DNA of 64,000 nt, taken from Dryococelus australis (Eukaryota; Arthropoda; Insecta; Phasmatodea; Phasmatidae). Below, piece by piece: positions 1 through 14,113 of this stretch. Made by a program: the position numbers and the translations under genes. The notes beneath the pieces are model-generated. The model worked only from the letters and a program-made list of their open reading frames with translations, was not told the DNA's origin and searched no databases. How positions within the stretch are numbered: the stretch's first letter is position 1; every line of letters begins with the position of its first letter. Where the stretch lies: assembly GCA_029891345.1 (NCBI GenBank), contig CM056994.1:138282457-138346456 (forward strand), given 5' to 3'.

Positions 1-2750
1 TTCGGAGAAATGTCAGATACTGTGACAAGAAGCAGATCAGTTTTGACATTATGACATTCATTCCGAAAGGACAAATCCACTTCATCGCAAAAAAATATTG
101 TGTCCTTATCACTTTCCTTGTTGGTGAAATTCGACGTCGTAAACATGCCCGGTTCAACCACTCGAAATTACCAATTGGAAGCTTGCATTTCATTGTGTGA
201 CTATACAGGCCATTAACATCTCAGTAGCAAACGTAATTGGCTGAGTTAGTAGGGTTGTACTTATCTCTAATGTAAATGTTTTTAGTTTCCACATGCCTTT
301 TGGAAACCTGTGTAATAACTCCCATGATCATACATTACACAAAAGAGTACATACCTATATCAGTGTTCAGCTCCAGCTGCACAAATGTTTTAAGCTAAAG
401 AGCACCCCATGTGAGAAAGAACTCTCGTGTACTTTGTAGGGTCAAGATCATATCTTGTCAAACATACCTTTGTGAAGTTTTCATAAACATCTGCCAACAA
501 ACATGTGTCCATGCATTAATACTGATTTGCATACTTGAGCAAATTCTGATGACTGAACTCATTTCACACAGATTGAGAATAAGTGTAATCTGCATTGATA
601 ATGGCCTCGCCTTCCATTTCATTATGAATTATGTTCTTGGGTGGAAGTGAGGTACGGTCCAGACATTTTACCAACTTAAGAAAGCCATAAGAAAATAATA
701 GATTTCTTTGAATCAAATAAACTGTGATGCCTGGAAATTGTGAGCAGGTGATATTCAACTGGACATAACACAAACTTCCTGCCAATGACTCCAGATCTAT
801 GCTCGTAAAATTTAATGAATCAAGTAAATGCAACTAACCTTCTTGTATACCTCCATGCGATACTCTCCTTGGGGATTGTATTTCGTGATAGATTTATAGT
901 TTTCTAAGGTGGTTCCAATCATCTTGATTTTACCCAATTTTCATTTAATATTGTTCTGTGGGGTTGCACGGTGTATCTTGGAGGAGTCAATAGCTTTATA
1001 GGAAAGTGGGCGTCATAATTTTGCAGATTATGAAATGCAGCTACAAGTTGGTTCTTTTTCTGTCTGAAATACTAATTTCATTTATTATGTGCGTGACCTA
1101 TGACTGCATCGATCAAATGTTCATGGTCAACCACAAAAACTTTGCAGAGCAGCTTATTACAGATATACCAACTTGTTTAAGCCATAAGCCTAGTTCTATC
1201 GCTTTTATCAATGATTTTTTTGGAACAGTTACACTGTATATTTCTGCAACCTACATGAAAATTCAACTTATACATCAACTATTATATGCATACAATCTTT
1301 ACCCACAAACTCTTGGTATTATTATAAGGAAGAATCATAAGCACACACAAGCAGTATGCTACAAGCATATGGAGCATGCTTATTCATTGTTGTGCTGCTA
1401 CTGTCATTGTATGGCAAGTAAATCACCATGGGCTTCAGATAAGCTTAATTTTTGCAGTACGTACTAAAAGCCATTGTTTTCTCTTTGGCAAAATTAGTAT
1501 ATTCAAAGTATTTATTTTTCTTCAGATGAGAAAGTACACCTCACAGCATCGTGTTGTTGGCATAATTCCATATGGTTAATGAATTTATTCTCACTTCTGA
1601 AGCATTGCAGACAACGACAATAAGCAAACAGTATACCTACTTTCACTACTACTGAATACAAATTGATAGAAATATTTTTGAGCTCCTCGAAATGTTTGAT
1701 CCCATGTAACACTATAGCAGTCGACAATCCTTGATTATTAAGAACCTGATTAGGTTTTTGATGTGAAGAGGGTGTGTTTAGCTTGTTTGCGGCAGGAAAC
1801 AAAGTTGCTAGAACAGCATATATGAAGCACTAATCTTCTGGGAACTGCACACTGATGCAAACCTCCTGATTGGCAATTAATTTATGTAGGGTTGAGTGAG
1901 AAGCACCTCTGCTGAATGGCCTGTATTGCAATATAAGTTTCATCCCCTAGCTGCTACCTCTCGCAGTTGACTCAATAAGTTTTGTGGTGTGATGAGAAAC
2001 TATGTTTTTCCAAGAAAATTTTATCAACATCTGATGAATGGAAGATGGGTGTAACTTTACTGGAAAAGTAAAAGGTCTCTGTAACGTTTTCCTCAGCAAC
2101 AGTGTTTCAAAAATATTTTGCTAAGGCAGCATAAGTATTGAAAGGCTTGGGTGGATCTTCGCTAATTATAAAAAATGATGTCTTGTATCTTGCGAAAAAA
2201 ACTGCATCAGTTTCTACCCTGTCATTACATATTATCACATCAAGGATTTTCCATCCAAACACCGGATCCAAATGAAATATGCCAAGTCTGATGACAAAGG
2301 TACATTGGACTTCAACAATTAACATTCCGAATATGGATCTGCTTTGGATGAAGAATCAGAAAGACATTCTGCATCAGACAATGAATCAAAATATATTTCT
2401 GATTCCAAACAAATGTGGCAACACTTAGCCATGGGGAGTTTTACATTATAAATCTCCTCTTATCACAAAAACTTAAGCCACTTGCCAAAGACTCGATCTG
2501 AAACAAAGGAGGAAAAACAAATTACAGACACATGAAACAATATAAAAAACCTGAAAAGGTATAAAAATGTGAGTATGTATTCCCCATTAATAACCATCTC
2601 CTTGTATCACTAAACATACATTCTAACTAACCATTCATACCCTGAATAATGGATACCAGGGTCGCTTCAAACCTAGGACTCTACCAAATACTCTACCGAA
2701 GCACCCCCAAGACATGAGAGTTCAATATGACCAGTTAAAAAGTTAATATT
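1..2750. other. AT-rich non-coding stretch, no gene recognised
   Basis: No domain, splice-bounded exon or RNA gene is recognisable here. The longest open frame (1006-1467, plus strand) has the composition of translated AT-rich DNA and no family resemblance, so it is not called. Could be intergenic DNA or a large intron. Confidence 0.6.
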
Positions 2751-3000
2751 CTAAAGAAGTTGAAGGTCAAAACAAGTTAAAATAAATTAAAACAAGTTAC
2801 AATAAGATAAACAAGTTGAAGTTCAAAGCAAGTTGAAGGCCAAAACAAGGTGATGGCCAAACAATATTAAATTCAGAAATATCGATTTTCAAGTCAGTTA
2901 AATTTCAACAAACTTAATATTACTAAACATTTGATTTCAAGACACATTAATATTCCAAAAAAGTTAAAATTCAAAATATGATAATATTCCAAAATAAAAA
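2751..3000. repeat. degenerate short tandem repeat (caagttgaaggtcaaaa-like)
   Basis: Variants of 'aacaagttgaaggtcaa' recur many times (aagttgaaggtcaaaacaag, acaagttgaagttcaaag, caagttgaaggccaaaac), with irregular spacing and growing divergence to the right. Reads as an old minisatellite; no coding signal. Confidence 0.55.
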
Positions 3001-6000
3001 AAAATATTTATTTACAATTATTTAATAACCTTTGCATGGTAGACGATGAAAGACTACCACTAGTGAGAGCATGGGTAATTTTGGCGGATGTCGTAGAATA
3101 CAGTACTGGTGAAACACACCCAACAAGCACCGGTACAGCCACCTTACAGAGCATCGAGATGTTCATCCTTCGGTGGTTGATGATCGATGAGACATAATTA
3201 CATTTATTAAATTGCAAAGCATGGAATCATCTTATCATGTTGGTGATTGAAGAGCAACTCATAGAGAACTGAGAACTGGGGAACTGAACCCCCTTTTATA
3301 CTCTGCAGGCATGTGGTCATTGTGCAGGCAGCATTGGAATGTGGAAAGTGGACAGGGCCCATCCAGGTGTGAAACATTTTCCTCAAAATACATGTTTCAA
3401 CATGCAAAATTTTCCAAGAAATAATAAGTAAGTTTTAAATGTTAAAGCACATACAGAATATTATGTTTTTTTATGCAGATCATGTGTTACATTTCAATTT
3501 TTAAATTTGGATGACATGTACATAACATGTTTATATCCAGCCTTTTTTTAAATGTAGGTCACATTTTTGTGTTACAAACAAATTATAACATCATGTTGGT
3601 AATTTAGAGTATTGAATTATCACTTTTAAATGTAAATTGTTTTATTTTTAATGTTAGTATCATCATTAAAATTACCATGTATGAGAGAATCGAATTGTAA
3701 GTCATAAAACACAGAATTATATTTTCAAGCTATTTATTATATACTAAAATTGCCAGACATGTATCAGTCACATTTTCTCTTAAACAATGATATAATTTTA
3801 ACAATACATTACACTTGAACATTTTGAGATACATTATGCTTGAACAATAAACATTTTGTTTACACACATTTTGACATTTGAAAATTTTAAAATATATTAC
3901 ATTTTATCAAAAAAACATGTTGGTTACACATGCTTTGACAGTAAGACATTTTGAGATACATTACACATTAGCAGTGTTTACAAAGTCACTAAACCTTTGT
4001 TTAATATATATATTTTTTCAATTACTTCCACATCCGGCCCTTGAGAAGTTTCAGGATGCATTTGTTTCTTACATCCAGGTTCAGGTGTGTTGTCAACATG
4101 ATGTTAGTTACCTATATCTTTACTACTGCACTCATTTGCATGTAAGATTCTATTTACACCTAATCGGATAATATTTCTTGAAAGTATAAGTAAACTTAAT
4201 CCAAACTCGCAGGCAAAGAAGTACTTAGTTTCTAATGAAACACATAATATTAGTTTAATGATGGACTATGTATTAATTCATGAGTCATTTCATTTCCCAA
4301 AAGGAAATCTGTGTTTCTGAAATGAAACATTGAATCACAACTCTCACTAAACTCTCTCAAAACTCCACTAGACCAATAAGAATAGTCCATACTAGATTTT
4401 CAAGGGGTAATGGAAATGTATGGGTTGGTGGGTTAGAAGTACATCATCCTTACTGTATGAAAGCCAACATGTGATTGAGTCACAAGTACTAATTTTTTTT
4501 CTCAAGCAATAATAAAATATTTTACATTACAAAAACCATCTGAAAACTTCAAAATAATAATTTTACAATTTGATTTTTCAACACACCTGCATTTTTCAGT
4601 AAAGTCACATGAAACATTGAATTCATCATTATCTCATTTCATACTAAGCTGGAAACAAGAAAATTTGGAGGGTTGAGTTTTGCTCTTCCTAACTTCAATT
4701 TTCTAAGCAAAAAACAATTCGAGGAGACACAACCAGTAACCAATGTGTACTCAATTGCAGCTTCAAAAATATGTACATCTCCCATACAATGTTCAAAGTA
4801 ATGCGAAGGAACTGTATGACCTGGTCTGTAAATAACTTGTTTTAAACTCTAATTTTATTTCAATAACTTGTGACAATATATTCACCCTTACTTTTGATAC
4901 TCCGTTTTTTCTCAGTCATCTGCAGTCTGCATGTATAAATAGAACAATTTGCACTGTCAGAATCAGTTACACTACTTTCCATTGTATAGGTTATATTAGT
5001 TGTTAACATGATGCCAGGTCCGTACATATATGAAAAATGAATATTGTCTTCACACATTTCCTTATATGTGTTAAATGAACACTTTAATTGATACCTCACA
5101 GAGTACAATCCATGGTCGATGAGAGAGTATGTCTACTTGCCTGTTAACTTCATTCTGAATGAGAATTGACGATCCCACACAAGTAGCTATTACACATAAA
5201 CAGGCATTAGCGTTTTCCCTACTGAAAAATAATGCTGTGGATATCTCTGTCGCAAATTTCCTTCCAACGGATGGTGATCCAGCAGTATGGCCGAATAAGT
5301 TGTTAGTTGATTATACCATTGCCCCATTATTCAGCAATATTTTCGTTTTACCTAGCTTGTAACGTGCATGGTAAGTCACTGTCGGGCAGCAGGTACCGCA
5401 CTGCTCAATATTCGCAGGCTATGCCTTCACCGAATCTGAGTCCTTGATATGTATCAATTATATAACAACAGTGTTCGATGTCGTTGCATACCTGTACTTG
5501 CATTGCTCCTCCATACAGATTAAAATACACCTGCCTCAGGGGCGTATCCTGAAAATTTTTGCAAGGCATACAAAACGAAACTTACTTTTGCACTTTGCTT
5601 TGCACAGACAAAATAAATATTAATAAAAACAAAATGAAAATAAAAGGTTACTGTAAATGTTTTTAAGTGCTTTAGTCCCTTTTTTCTCTCGCTCGCTCTT
5701 TCTATCTTACATGCAACTGTGTCACTTTGAAACACAAGAGAATTACTAACCTTAACATATGCCGGTATAAGGCTCACAAGCTTCTCCGGATTTAGATAAT
5801 ACACTTATGTATGTGTACGAGAAATATGCGAGATCTATAAACAGTCAATCCTGAAGAAAATTGAAGTACTGAAGTAATACAAATATATTTAAATCACTAC
5901 ACTCAAGTACCTCGGCATGTATCACTGAGCATAATACAACTGTAAATAAAATCAGAATCGAAACTTTAAATTAAGACAAATCATAGACATGACACTTCAG

Positions 6001-9000
6001 CATTTAAGAGGAAGAAAAACAAACTTAACCCCTATGGTAACGTGTAGTATTAGTGCAGGCACGAATTTAATAAAAGCCATGTCGCCAATTTTTAAATAAA
6101 CATTTTAATGTTCCAAATGAGAGAAAGAAAAATCTCAAATCCAGGTATCAAATAGCAAGATTCACTGATCAAATTAAAGAATTTCAAATTTGAAGTTGAA
6201 AAGTTTAAAATTCATTTAATCACCCAAAAGTCACTAAACACTTTAATTCACTAATAGTAAGTCAATTGAATTAGGACTAAAGAAAATTAAAAGTCATGTT
6301 TGTTAACAAGAATAAGCTGTCAAAATGTTAATAATTGCCTGTCTAAAATCCTAATTAAAAAGTGAAATTAATTCCGAAATTTCACAAGATATTATTTATT
6401 TTTAAATTTTCAAATTTTTTTTTTAATTCTAACATTTACCATTTGATACATTTGTAATCATTCTTAATTTTTGTGAAGGTCAGCATTAAGTGTTCGCAAA
6501 AAGTTTCTGAATATTTTCTGTCTTTAAATTGTTGAGAGCGGGCATAGGTTTCCCATTATTAACAATTTATAACTTCTCACTAAACAATCATAACTGGAAA
6601 GATTTATTAAATACACTTGTTACAATGTCCCTTTTACAGTCATCATTCATATTTTGTCAAACTTCTTTTTAAAAAACAAATTCAAATGTAACAGTAGAAT
6701 AGGCAACCCATCAGTCACTTAAAACTGAATAAAGATATAAAATCTCACTTGCTAGCATGTTGAATGCAATGTCTCATTGTGCATGCATTCAACCACATTT
6801 CGCACGAGCTTGCTTTGATGTAACACCAGCTGGACGAGTGTTGAGAATACCACAATGCTATGCCGCGACGTTTTAGGGAACTTTTACGATCGATTATCGA
6901 ATAACGCACCGCGGGCTCGACCCTCAGCGCCTTGCCATGAGATATCGAGTAACTATTAGGAAAAGACTGGCGTTTATCCCAGTCCCATGTATAGCGAGTA
7001 AGCGAAAATTTATTTTCATTTAAAAGCAAATGGCAAGTATACAGTATGGAAATATATTAGTGTTTGAAATTTATTAAAGCAAGCACTACATGCATTGCAT
7101 GCATGGAGAATACACCCCTGACCAGCCTATAGCCCACATACAGCACCTTGTACTCGACTGTAAAGTTGAATATGCACACCATGACTGAAGCTCTTTCAGT
7201 CTCTTACCTTTATACAGAGTGCGGAAAACTTTGTTTTGTAAATGAGAGGATGTAAGAGAGCACAAAAACAAGTATTGTGAACATATACACAATAGGTCTG
7301 CTGTGATTAGTTTTGGTGCTACAAGATATTTGCTGCTGCACTGTTTGTGCGACCATTAGTACCATATATCAGGTAATTGACATATACGGACTGCACAACA
7401 CAAATCCATGGCGAAAACTAAGTAGAAAATATTCTTTGGTAAAAATGCGTAAGGGCATTAGTTTACGAGAAAAACAGCAGTTAAGTAGATAAATTGTCTT
7501 CACTCCCGATTAAGAACAGCATATATCGTCAGCATACAACAAGTGGAAACGTCATAACACGTGTTCGAAACTTGCTCTTCACATAGCAATGCACTTTTTC
7601 AAATATTTTATGCATGCAGCATCCGTGGAACTTCTACGGGTTGCACCCATGGCCATTTCCATATTCCAGTACTCATCACTGCATGTTCTTCATGGCCTCC
7701 TTGGCACTAGTGAGTTCGGCTCTTTCCCTTGCCGTATGTCTTACGAAGGCACATCAATTGCAGCATCACCACATCACCTCCCACTTACCATATTGGAATA
7801 CCACATGTTTGCTAAAATGGTTTTTTTAGAATTTTCCTGGCAATTTTCACGCAAACGAAGCATTTAATAAATTTTTTCATTAAAGTTTGTTCTACTTAGT
7901 TTTGTACATATATTCGTGTAGTTAAGTCTGTATCCGCGAATTACGTAATATGTGGTAATGATGATCACGGAGACAGTATCGTAGCAAACGTCATGTAGTG
8001 CCAAAACCAATCACTGCAGGCTTAAAGTTCCTATGTTCACAATACTTGGCTTGTACCCTCTAACCCTCCTCTCATTTACGAAACAAAGTTTTACAACACC
8101 TGGTATATACAGGCTGGCTGATACAACGGATTTATTGAAACTAGAAGTATCTTGCTTGCTTTGGTATATTCTACAATCCCGCATTCCACAAGGAAAGACT
8201 AATAGGCGATTTTCACTGGCAATTTCCATATTCACATTTTTATGTCCAGACTTAAGGTTAGGGGTGATGCTCTCTTCACATCATGTATTTCATTTGGTTG
8301 TATGACTGAAATGTTTTGATATCTTCATCTTGAGCATCCTGCACTAACTCAGTTAAACTGCATGACAAACACGTTTTATGTAGCAAATTATACACCACAC
8401 ACTTGCTCTCATTACAAACACAGAGTTCTTTGTATGTACAATCCGGACTAATTAGTAAAAAGTTCGAGTGGTTTTTCTCATTGCAGAGCTGTATTTCCTG
8501 TGAAATATTCTCATCTAATATGTACCATACATATATGTATCCTAGAGAGCACTTGCGTACTTAGACTGTGGTTTAAACCTCTCCATCACTACCTGTACTG
8601 AATTCATATCGCGAATCGCTCCTCTATTTATACCACAATATCCGCCTCTATTTGTATATAAATTTATCCTCCTCTTCACCACCCATCTGTAATAACCACT
8701 AATTTTCAACTTCAGACTCTGCCGGACTTCTCGATCCGGTCCATGAGCAGAACATATCTGAACATTTAATTATGAATTTTTTCCCGTGCAGATGAACTGG
8801 GTTTTATCACCGTAAATTTGACATAACTTTTTGAATGAAGTGCAACTGTTCGATTTTCGCATATAAATTATTTTTCCATTTCACACACTTGCTAAAATAT
8901 GATTTGTTAACTTCCACACACAAATTCGTTTTCAACTTTAAAGTATGTCATGCAAATATGCAGTATGTCTTCAAACTCCACACATCCACACTCCCATACT

Positions 9001-11500
9001 AAACCATACAGATTATTTGTACCCTATGTGTTTGTTTATATTTCCGATTGTATTTCCCGTCAAAAAACTGTTTAAATGGAAAAAAAGTCATGATGTTATT
9101 TAAGTTAGTGATGGCCACTTCATTAACAATAAAACTATTTGGAGCTTGGAATTATTGAATATTATCATACATCTTTACTCGGTGACAGTTGAAGAGTGAC
9201 TGAAAGCAATTATGTTAACTCCTTAATTAACTGAACTTGGACATTATAAGAAACTAACGTATCATATATAATTCATACATGATCTTGAGCATTTGTGGGA
9301 ATGTGTGCATTATGACATATCTCAATTGGCGAGACTTTAACATTGTTGGTTACATTATCGTTTTGCTTACTAATGTTAAATAAGGATAAATGAGCTTTAT
9401 TCTTATTAATTTAAATAATATGTTTCTTGAAACAGTTTCTACATATTGTAACAAATAAGGTACTCGCCATTTGCGAAATGTGTATTAAAGTCTGTGTATG
9501 GGTAAGCTCTACTGTTGAAAAATAGTTAAAATTTTAATATTGCAATGATCAAATAATGGTCTGTCTACCCATTAATTTGATGGTCGGCTTGAAAATATAT
9601 ATTTACATACCTTGGTTTTAATTTGAGAAATTATATTTAACTCTCCATGTGATTTTATCGGAGGTTAGAAATACAGAAAATATCTCCAAACTCGACAATT
9701 TAATTACAAGGTATAGTTCCTTCCCTTTTTAAATAAATATAATAAAAATGATGAATTCAGGAGTGTTAATTTTCAATACGTAGCATTAACCATTTTACAC
9801 TACTTAGTTAAAAAGTTACACCTGCCTTGTCATTAATCACATAATATATAACATTCAAGTGTGTATTACCAAACAGAATAACTAACTTTAGTTTGATATT
9901 TATTATTACGTTTTTATTATATTAAGCAAATCCAATTACAATAATTAGTGATACAACTACTTCGTATTTCCTATGGGGGTTAATTTGTAGTATATAATAG
10001 TAGCCATGGTTCCATGCAGAAATAACGTATCCACTGAGATTCTTTACACTTTGTGAGAGGTAATTCTTTATTGTGGATGTAGTTCCACGATACTTGGTTT
10101 GGTCAATTTCAACTCAATTCAATAGGTACGTGAATCTGTCCATTAAATGAAGTATACAGTTTCTTACTAGTGCCATATTTAGTGGGTTAGTCCCATCAGC
10201 TCTTTTTGTGAATTTTCCTGTGAACTGCAAACTCGATTTCGAAGGCAGCATATAAATGTCATGTTTCTCTATAGGTATTCGTATTTCTGATGGGATTGTA
10301 TACGGTTCTGTTCGGAATGGTTCTTATATATGTACCTATGTGTTGGTTATGGCACCCTCGTAAGTCACTGGTTCTTCTGCATTTTGAATACATTCCTTTA
10401 CAGTTAACTTTATATCTTTATTCTTTTAAAAACTATTTGTTGCCCCATTTTAATCACACAGGATTATTAACTGTACTGAGTGGTTTCCCTTGCTTCTTAG
10501 GTCTTTGATAGTTACTTTTTTTGGATGAGGATTGCTTTCCGCGGTTCTTAACTGAACTGACCATTTTCATATTTTTATATCTAGTTTCCTGGAAGCATAT
10601 TGCTTTCTGTATACAATTCCCAGTTTGGTTGCAATGCACATATTTCTGGGAGTTTTATATTACTTGCTTTATTTTCAAATGTAATCACACAGTAACTTCA
10701 TTGTTCCTAAAATTTATAAATTTACTGTTTTGGTCCACTATCAGAACAACTAATTAATTTATGCAATTTACTATTACAGGAAGATAAAAATTATTTTACT
10801 TATGTTTTCAATTAATTTATTTCCTGGAGTGTCAGAACTTGTGAATTCATGTAGTGTGTTTGTTAGTTTTCCATTCAAATATGATCCGCCTACAATATTC
10901 ACATATACATGACATATATATTAACTGCTATATGTATTTGATTTGCAGCATAAACTTTGTTTTCGTAACATATCATACTTGCAATCGAATCATTTTGCAT
11001 GAAATCGATATCGACATTGCTATGCATAGAACGTGTTAAGTTATTCATGTTACTATGTAAAAAGAAATTAATCTTTTCAGGCACACTACTTCTATTATGT
11101 TTCCAAGTGTTTCAGTTCGTATGAACCAACAGGTATAACCATTATATGTTTCTCAATACCCATAATTAATGTTAATTATATGTTGTGCATATCCACATAT
11201 GAGTTGCTGTTATAAGCTACAAATTCAAATAAACATATTTGACATTCAATATCTAATTCCAATGATGGGATATAAACCAAATGTATTTGAAATGAGTTAC
11301 CAATTACAATCAGCATAAATTAATGTTTACTAACAAGTATTACAGAGTGGGTAACTTATTTAAAGTCAGGAACCTTAAATATACGTGTCCACAATTATAT
11401 GTAATTAGTAATTGTTCTGTTTCATAATTTACTTGATTTGTGTTGCTTGTAAGTAATATCAAATTTATAATGGAGATCTTTTATCCCCAAAACTGTTGTA
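3001..11500. other. long AT-rich non-coding region
   Basis: I see no recognisable gene or transposon protein in these 8.5 kb. A pair of direct copies of 'acattttgagatacatta' lies at 3819-3837 and 3946-3963, 127 bp apart, in a stretch of related AT-rich phrases. Several opposite-strand open frames overlap (for example near 8011-8305), which is what chance frames look like. Could be intergenic or intronic. Confidence 0.55.
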
Positions 11501-11525
11501 GTAAATAGATTGATTAATATTTTAA

Positions 11526-11795
11526 TTAATGCCACCCAATGTGTTCCTTCATTGTGTTTTGAAAATTTTTAATCATACGTTCCACAATGTTTGCTTTTCG
11601 TGGCAAATTATCTCTCGTGAGCACATCAATAAAATATGGACTCTTAAGTTTCTTAGAGTATGGAAGAATATCTTTGGTGTTGAGTGCAAACCATGGTAGA
11701 CCAATCAAGACTTTCTCTGATTCTTCCTGCGTTTGGAGTTTTTTTTTAAATTCCGTTTCCAAATTTCTATAGGCGAATATACAGGTCTTCGCCAC
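11526..11795 (-). pseudogene. adenain-type cysteine protease, N-terminal fragment (Polinton/adintovirus)
   Basis: Minus-strand frame of 89 codons. Its middle reads 'KKLKSPYFIDVLTRDNLPRK', a pattern I recognise from the start of the adenovirus-type (C5) maturation protease of Polintons, where a 'YF.GV..RD.LP' block precedes the His of the catalytic triad. The His region is here degraded to 'HIGWH' and the Asp and Cys parts are missing, because the frame ends at a stop. In the family the protease cuts capsid precursors during virion maturation. It lies directly downstream of the PLA2-like fragment on the same strand, the same order as in the 46780-47880 relative, which supports the call. Clearly inactive. 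Confidence 0.6.
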
Positions 11796-11796
11796 T

Positions 11797-12206
11797 AGGG
11801 TTAACTGCTCTACAAAGGGCTGAAGCTCCAGCCAGGAGAGATCCTAAAGCATATAGTGCTGAAAACATGAATGGTTACAAAGCTCCTTTGACTTTTCGTT
11901 TTTGCTTACAAATTCCCGTGCCTCTTTTGACTTTTGCTCTCATAAACTTACTTAGAGCCCAATAACTGCGTGTCTCCCAAGTTGATGTTGTGGAACTCTT
12001 TCTAATATTCACAGATGTATCAGCCAGAATCATGTCCTCAAAGTCTTTCTTTTAAATTGTTTGTTTGAGCGTTTATAATGTCATAATGCTTACATGCATA
12101 ATCTAACACATTTTTTACTTGATTGTTATGTGCTAATATTTTTGCAAATTTTGTTACTGGACCACAGTAATTATATCTTGGGAGATGTAATTCGAATGGC
12201 AGTTAA
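11797..12206 (-). pseudogene. PLA2-like virion protein remnant
   Basis: Read on the minus strand, the stretch near 12206-12060 gives 'LPRYNYCGPVTKFAK' followed by a 'YACKHYD' block. It resembles the phospholipase-A2-like domain (glycine-rich loop, then Cys..His-Asp) of adintovirus/Polinton virion proteins. About 200 bp further on, basic residues are followed by 'ALGSLLAGASALCRAVN', the hydrophobic Ala/Gly helix that closes these proteins. The usual Cys-x-x-His-Asp catalytic pair is altered to His-Tyr-Asp. Several stops and frameshifts interrupt it. In the family such domains are proposed to help virions cross membranes; here it is a fossil. The same two-part architecture is visible in the 47200-47880 relative. 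Confidence 0.6.
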
Positions 12207-12572
12207 TTAATAATTATGTTTAAAACTCCATGACTTTTTTTTTTGTGTTTCTTTCAGGGTTTTATTTACAACCGAATGCAAATCTATTTACAGATGTTTA
12301 TGTAATTTTACATAAGTACATTACAGTTTGGTAAATATGAAAGTTATAAAGCAAAATGTCGAACCTACGGTAATTACACCTAAGTGTGAAAATATATATT
12401 AACATAAAAATTGAATACTAATACTGTCGAACACATGGTCCGTTATAAGTAGGCTGTTGTCTTCTAGAAATACGTGTGATATTATGATTTTATTAGAACT
12501 TCCAAATGGATGTAAGTTTGAAAACATGTAATTATTTTTTAAAACATTGCAGCAAACCAGTATAAATAGTTA

Positions 12573-13050
12573 GTGACTATTGTGTTGTCAATTAAAGAAA
12601 TGAAATTCTTCCCTTTCAGTAATAAAGACGAAATTATATGTTCGAATGATGCATTGTCAAATTATGTATACCTATTTGACAATGTATGGAGTGAACAAAA
12701 GGGCAAAATTCAGAAGCATATCAGTTTTGGCAGACACTCAAATGCTGGCAATCTTTCACAAAGTTACGCTCCCAATACCTAAATACAATTTGCACAGCAA
12801 TTCGAATATGACAACTGTTTTCTGTTGGGACAATTTAAATGTGCAATACATTCACAACGACCATGATTTAGTGCTTATTTTATTTACAACATTTAAAGTT
12901 GTATGTTTACGTAGGTTGAAAACCAAGTTGGGGTATCTGGTAATTATTCCTGAAGTTTCCATATATAGTGGTGTATATAAAGGTCTGGAATTGGCAGTTT
13001 TATACTACCAGACAAAATTTGATGAGTATTTAAATGTTGGACATTGAGGA
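12573..13050 (+). pseudogene. A32-type DNA packaging ATPase fragment
   Basis: The first frame (12573-12782) contains 'YVYLFDNVWSEQKGKIQKHI' followed by 'SFGRHSNAGNLSQSYA'. The Walker-B-like hydrophobic stretch ending in F-D and the downstream 'GRH..n....QSYa' block match the FtsK/HerA-type A32 packaging ATPases of Polintons. The reading then passes into the overlapping frame that ends at 13047, where 'DNLNVQYIHNDHDL' continues the family pattern, so there is at least one frameshift. The Walker A (GxxxxGKS/T) part is not visible upstream. In intact elements the protein pumps DNA into capsids. Inactive here. Confidence 0.55.
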
Positions 13051-13513
13051 ATAAGACGCCTTTATGACAACATGTGTTTCAGAAGAACAATGAAAATTGC
13101 GACGTGAACTGACATATGTTACGTAATGTTGGTGCATCAAATAAATATTTTGATATGATGAATAAGCGATTTGTGGAAAATATAAACAATGTTACATTTT
13201 ACGTTTTAGAGTCGTAAATGAGTAAAATACAACAGAATTTAATAAAGTTTTGGGAAGTACCTGAATATTTATATAATAACATGACTTTAATTCCAAAATT
13301 GTGTTTTGCCTGAACACAAAATTTAATGAGTTGACATTGTGGTTGATGTAATTGAAAGACTGTTTGAATTGTTAAGTAAGGAATCTCCAAGTGGATATTC
13401 CGACTCTGACTTGAGGAAATATTAGGCGATTTGACGGAAAAAAAATGCATATAATCATGCAGGAGGTGTTGATAATCATCAGAAATTACATTTATTGAGT
13501 GATATCGTAGGCA

Positions 13514-13945
13514 ATGGAATTTTTAAAGATGAGGTTGGCTATAGCATTTCACATATATATTGGGACCACCCGAACTAATTTGTGGCTCACTTTAAATTGC
13601 TCCTTGCATGAAATCGGTCTGACAATAATTCACACGAATGAAATATTGTCTATTATTGTTGAATGTGACAAAGAGTGGACATATTTATCAATAATGAAAT
13701 TCAGTCAGCTTTCCACCGAATTACCTGCACCTGTAAGAATTAATCATTCAAGACCAAATGTTATTACTCTGGGATTGAAGTATCTTTCTGAAGCAGATTT
13801 GTGTGACATGTCCGTGCTTTCAAAATACAATAAGAGTTGTAAATATTTTAACTGCGATCGATGTCTATTCGAAATATCGATGGGGCATACTTTTATAAGT
13901 AGTAAGAGTGGAACACACATTAGCAATGCAATGAAAAATCTTTAA
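13514..13945 (+). CDS. unassigned ORF inside Polinton-like element
   Basis: An uninterrupted frame of 143 codons between the ATPase and integrase remnants. I do not recognise a domain. The second half has several cysteines (DLCDMSVL..SCKYFNCDRCLFE), which may be a degenerate metal-binding cluster. Composition is less extreme than the flanks, and the length is unusual for chance in DNA of this AT content, but no start context or homology supports it. It could be a remnant of an element gene or a chance frame. Confidence 0.25.
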   Translation: MEFLKMRLAIAFHIYIGTTRTNLWLTLNCSLHEIGLTIIHTNEILSIIVECDKEWTYLSIMKFSQLSTELPAPVRINHSRPNVITLGLKYLSEADLCDMSVLSKYNKSCKYFNCDRCLFEISMGHTFISSKSGTHISNAMKNL

Positions 13946-14113
13946 CAACAACTGAAACATCGAAAATTCCACACTGACCAGAGAACATAATTCTCCAAAT
14001 CTAATTTTAAAAAACTCATGACAGACTTTGAAATAAACCATTATATAACATGCTCTGAAATTCAAATTCGATTAAAATGGTAATTATTTTTTTGCTTCAC
14101 GTAGGAGTTATTA

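Noticed and set aside
1006-1467. 153-codon plus-strand frame
   Set aside because: AT-rich text, no domain, no splice or promoter support; chance frame is sufficient.
8011-8305. Overlapping frames on both strands
   Set aside because: Mutual overlap without family match.
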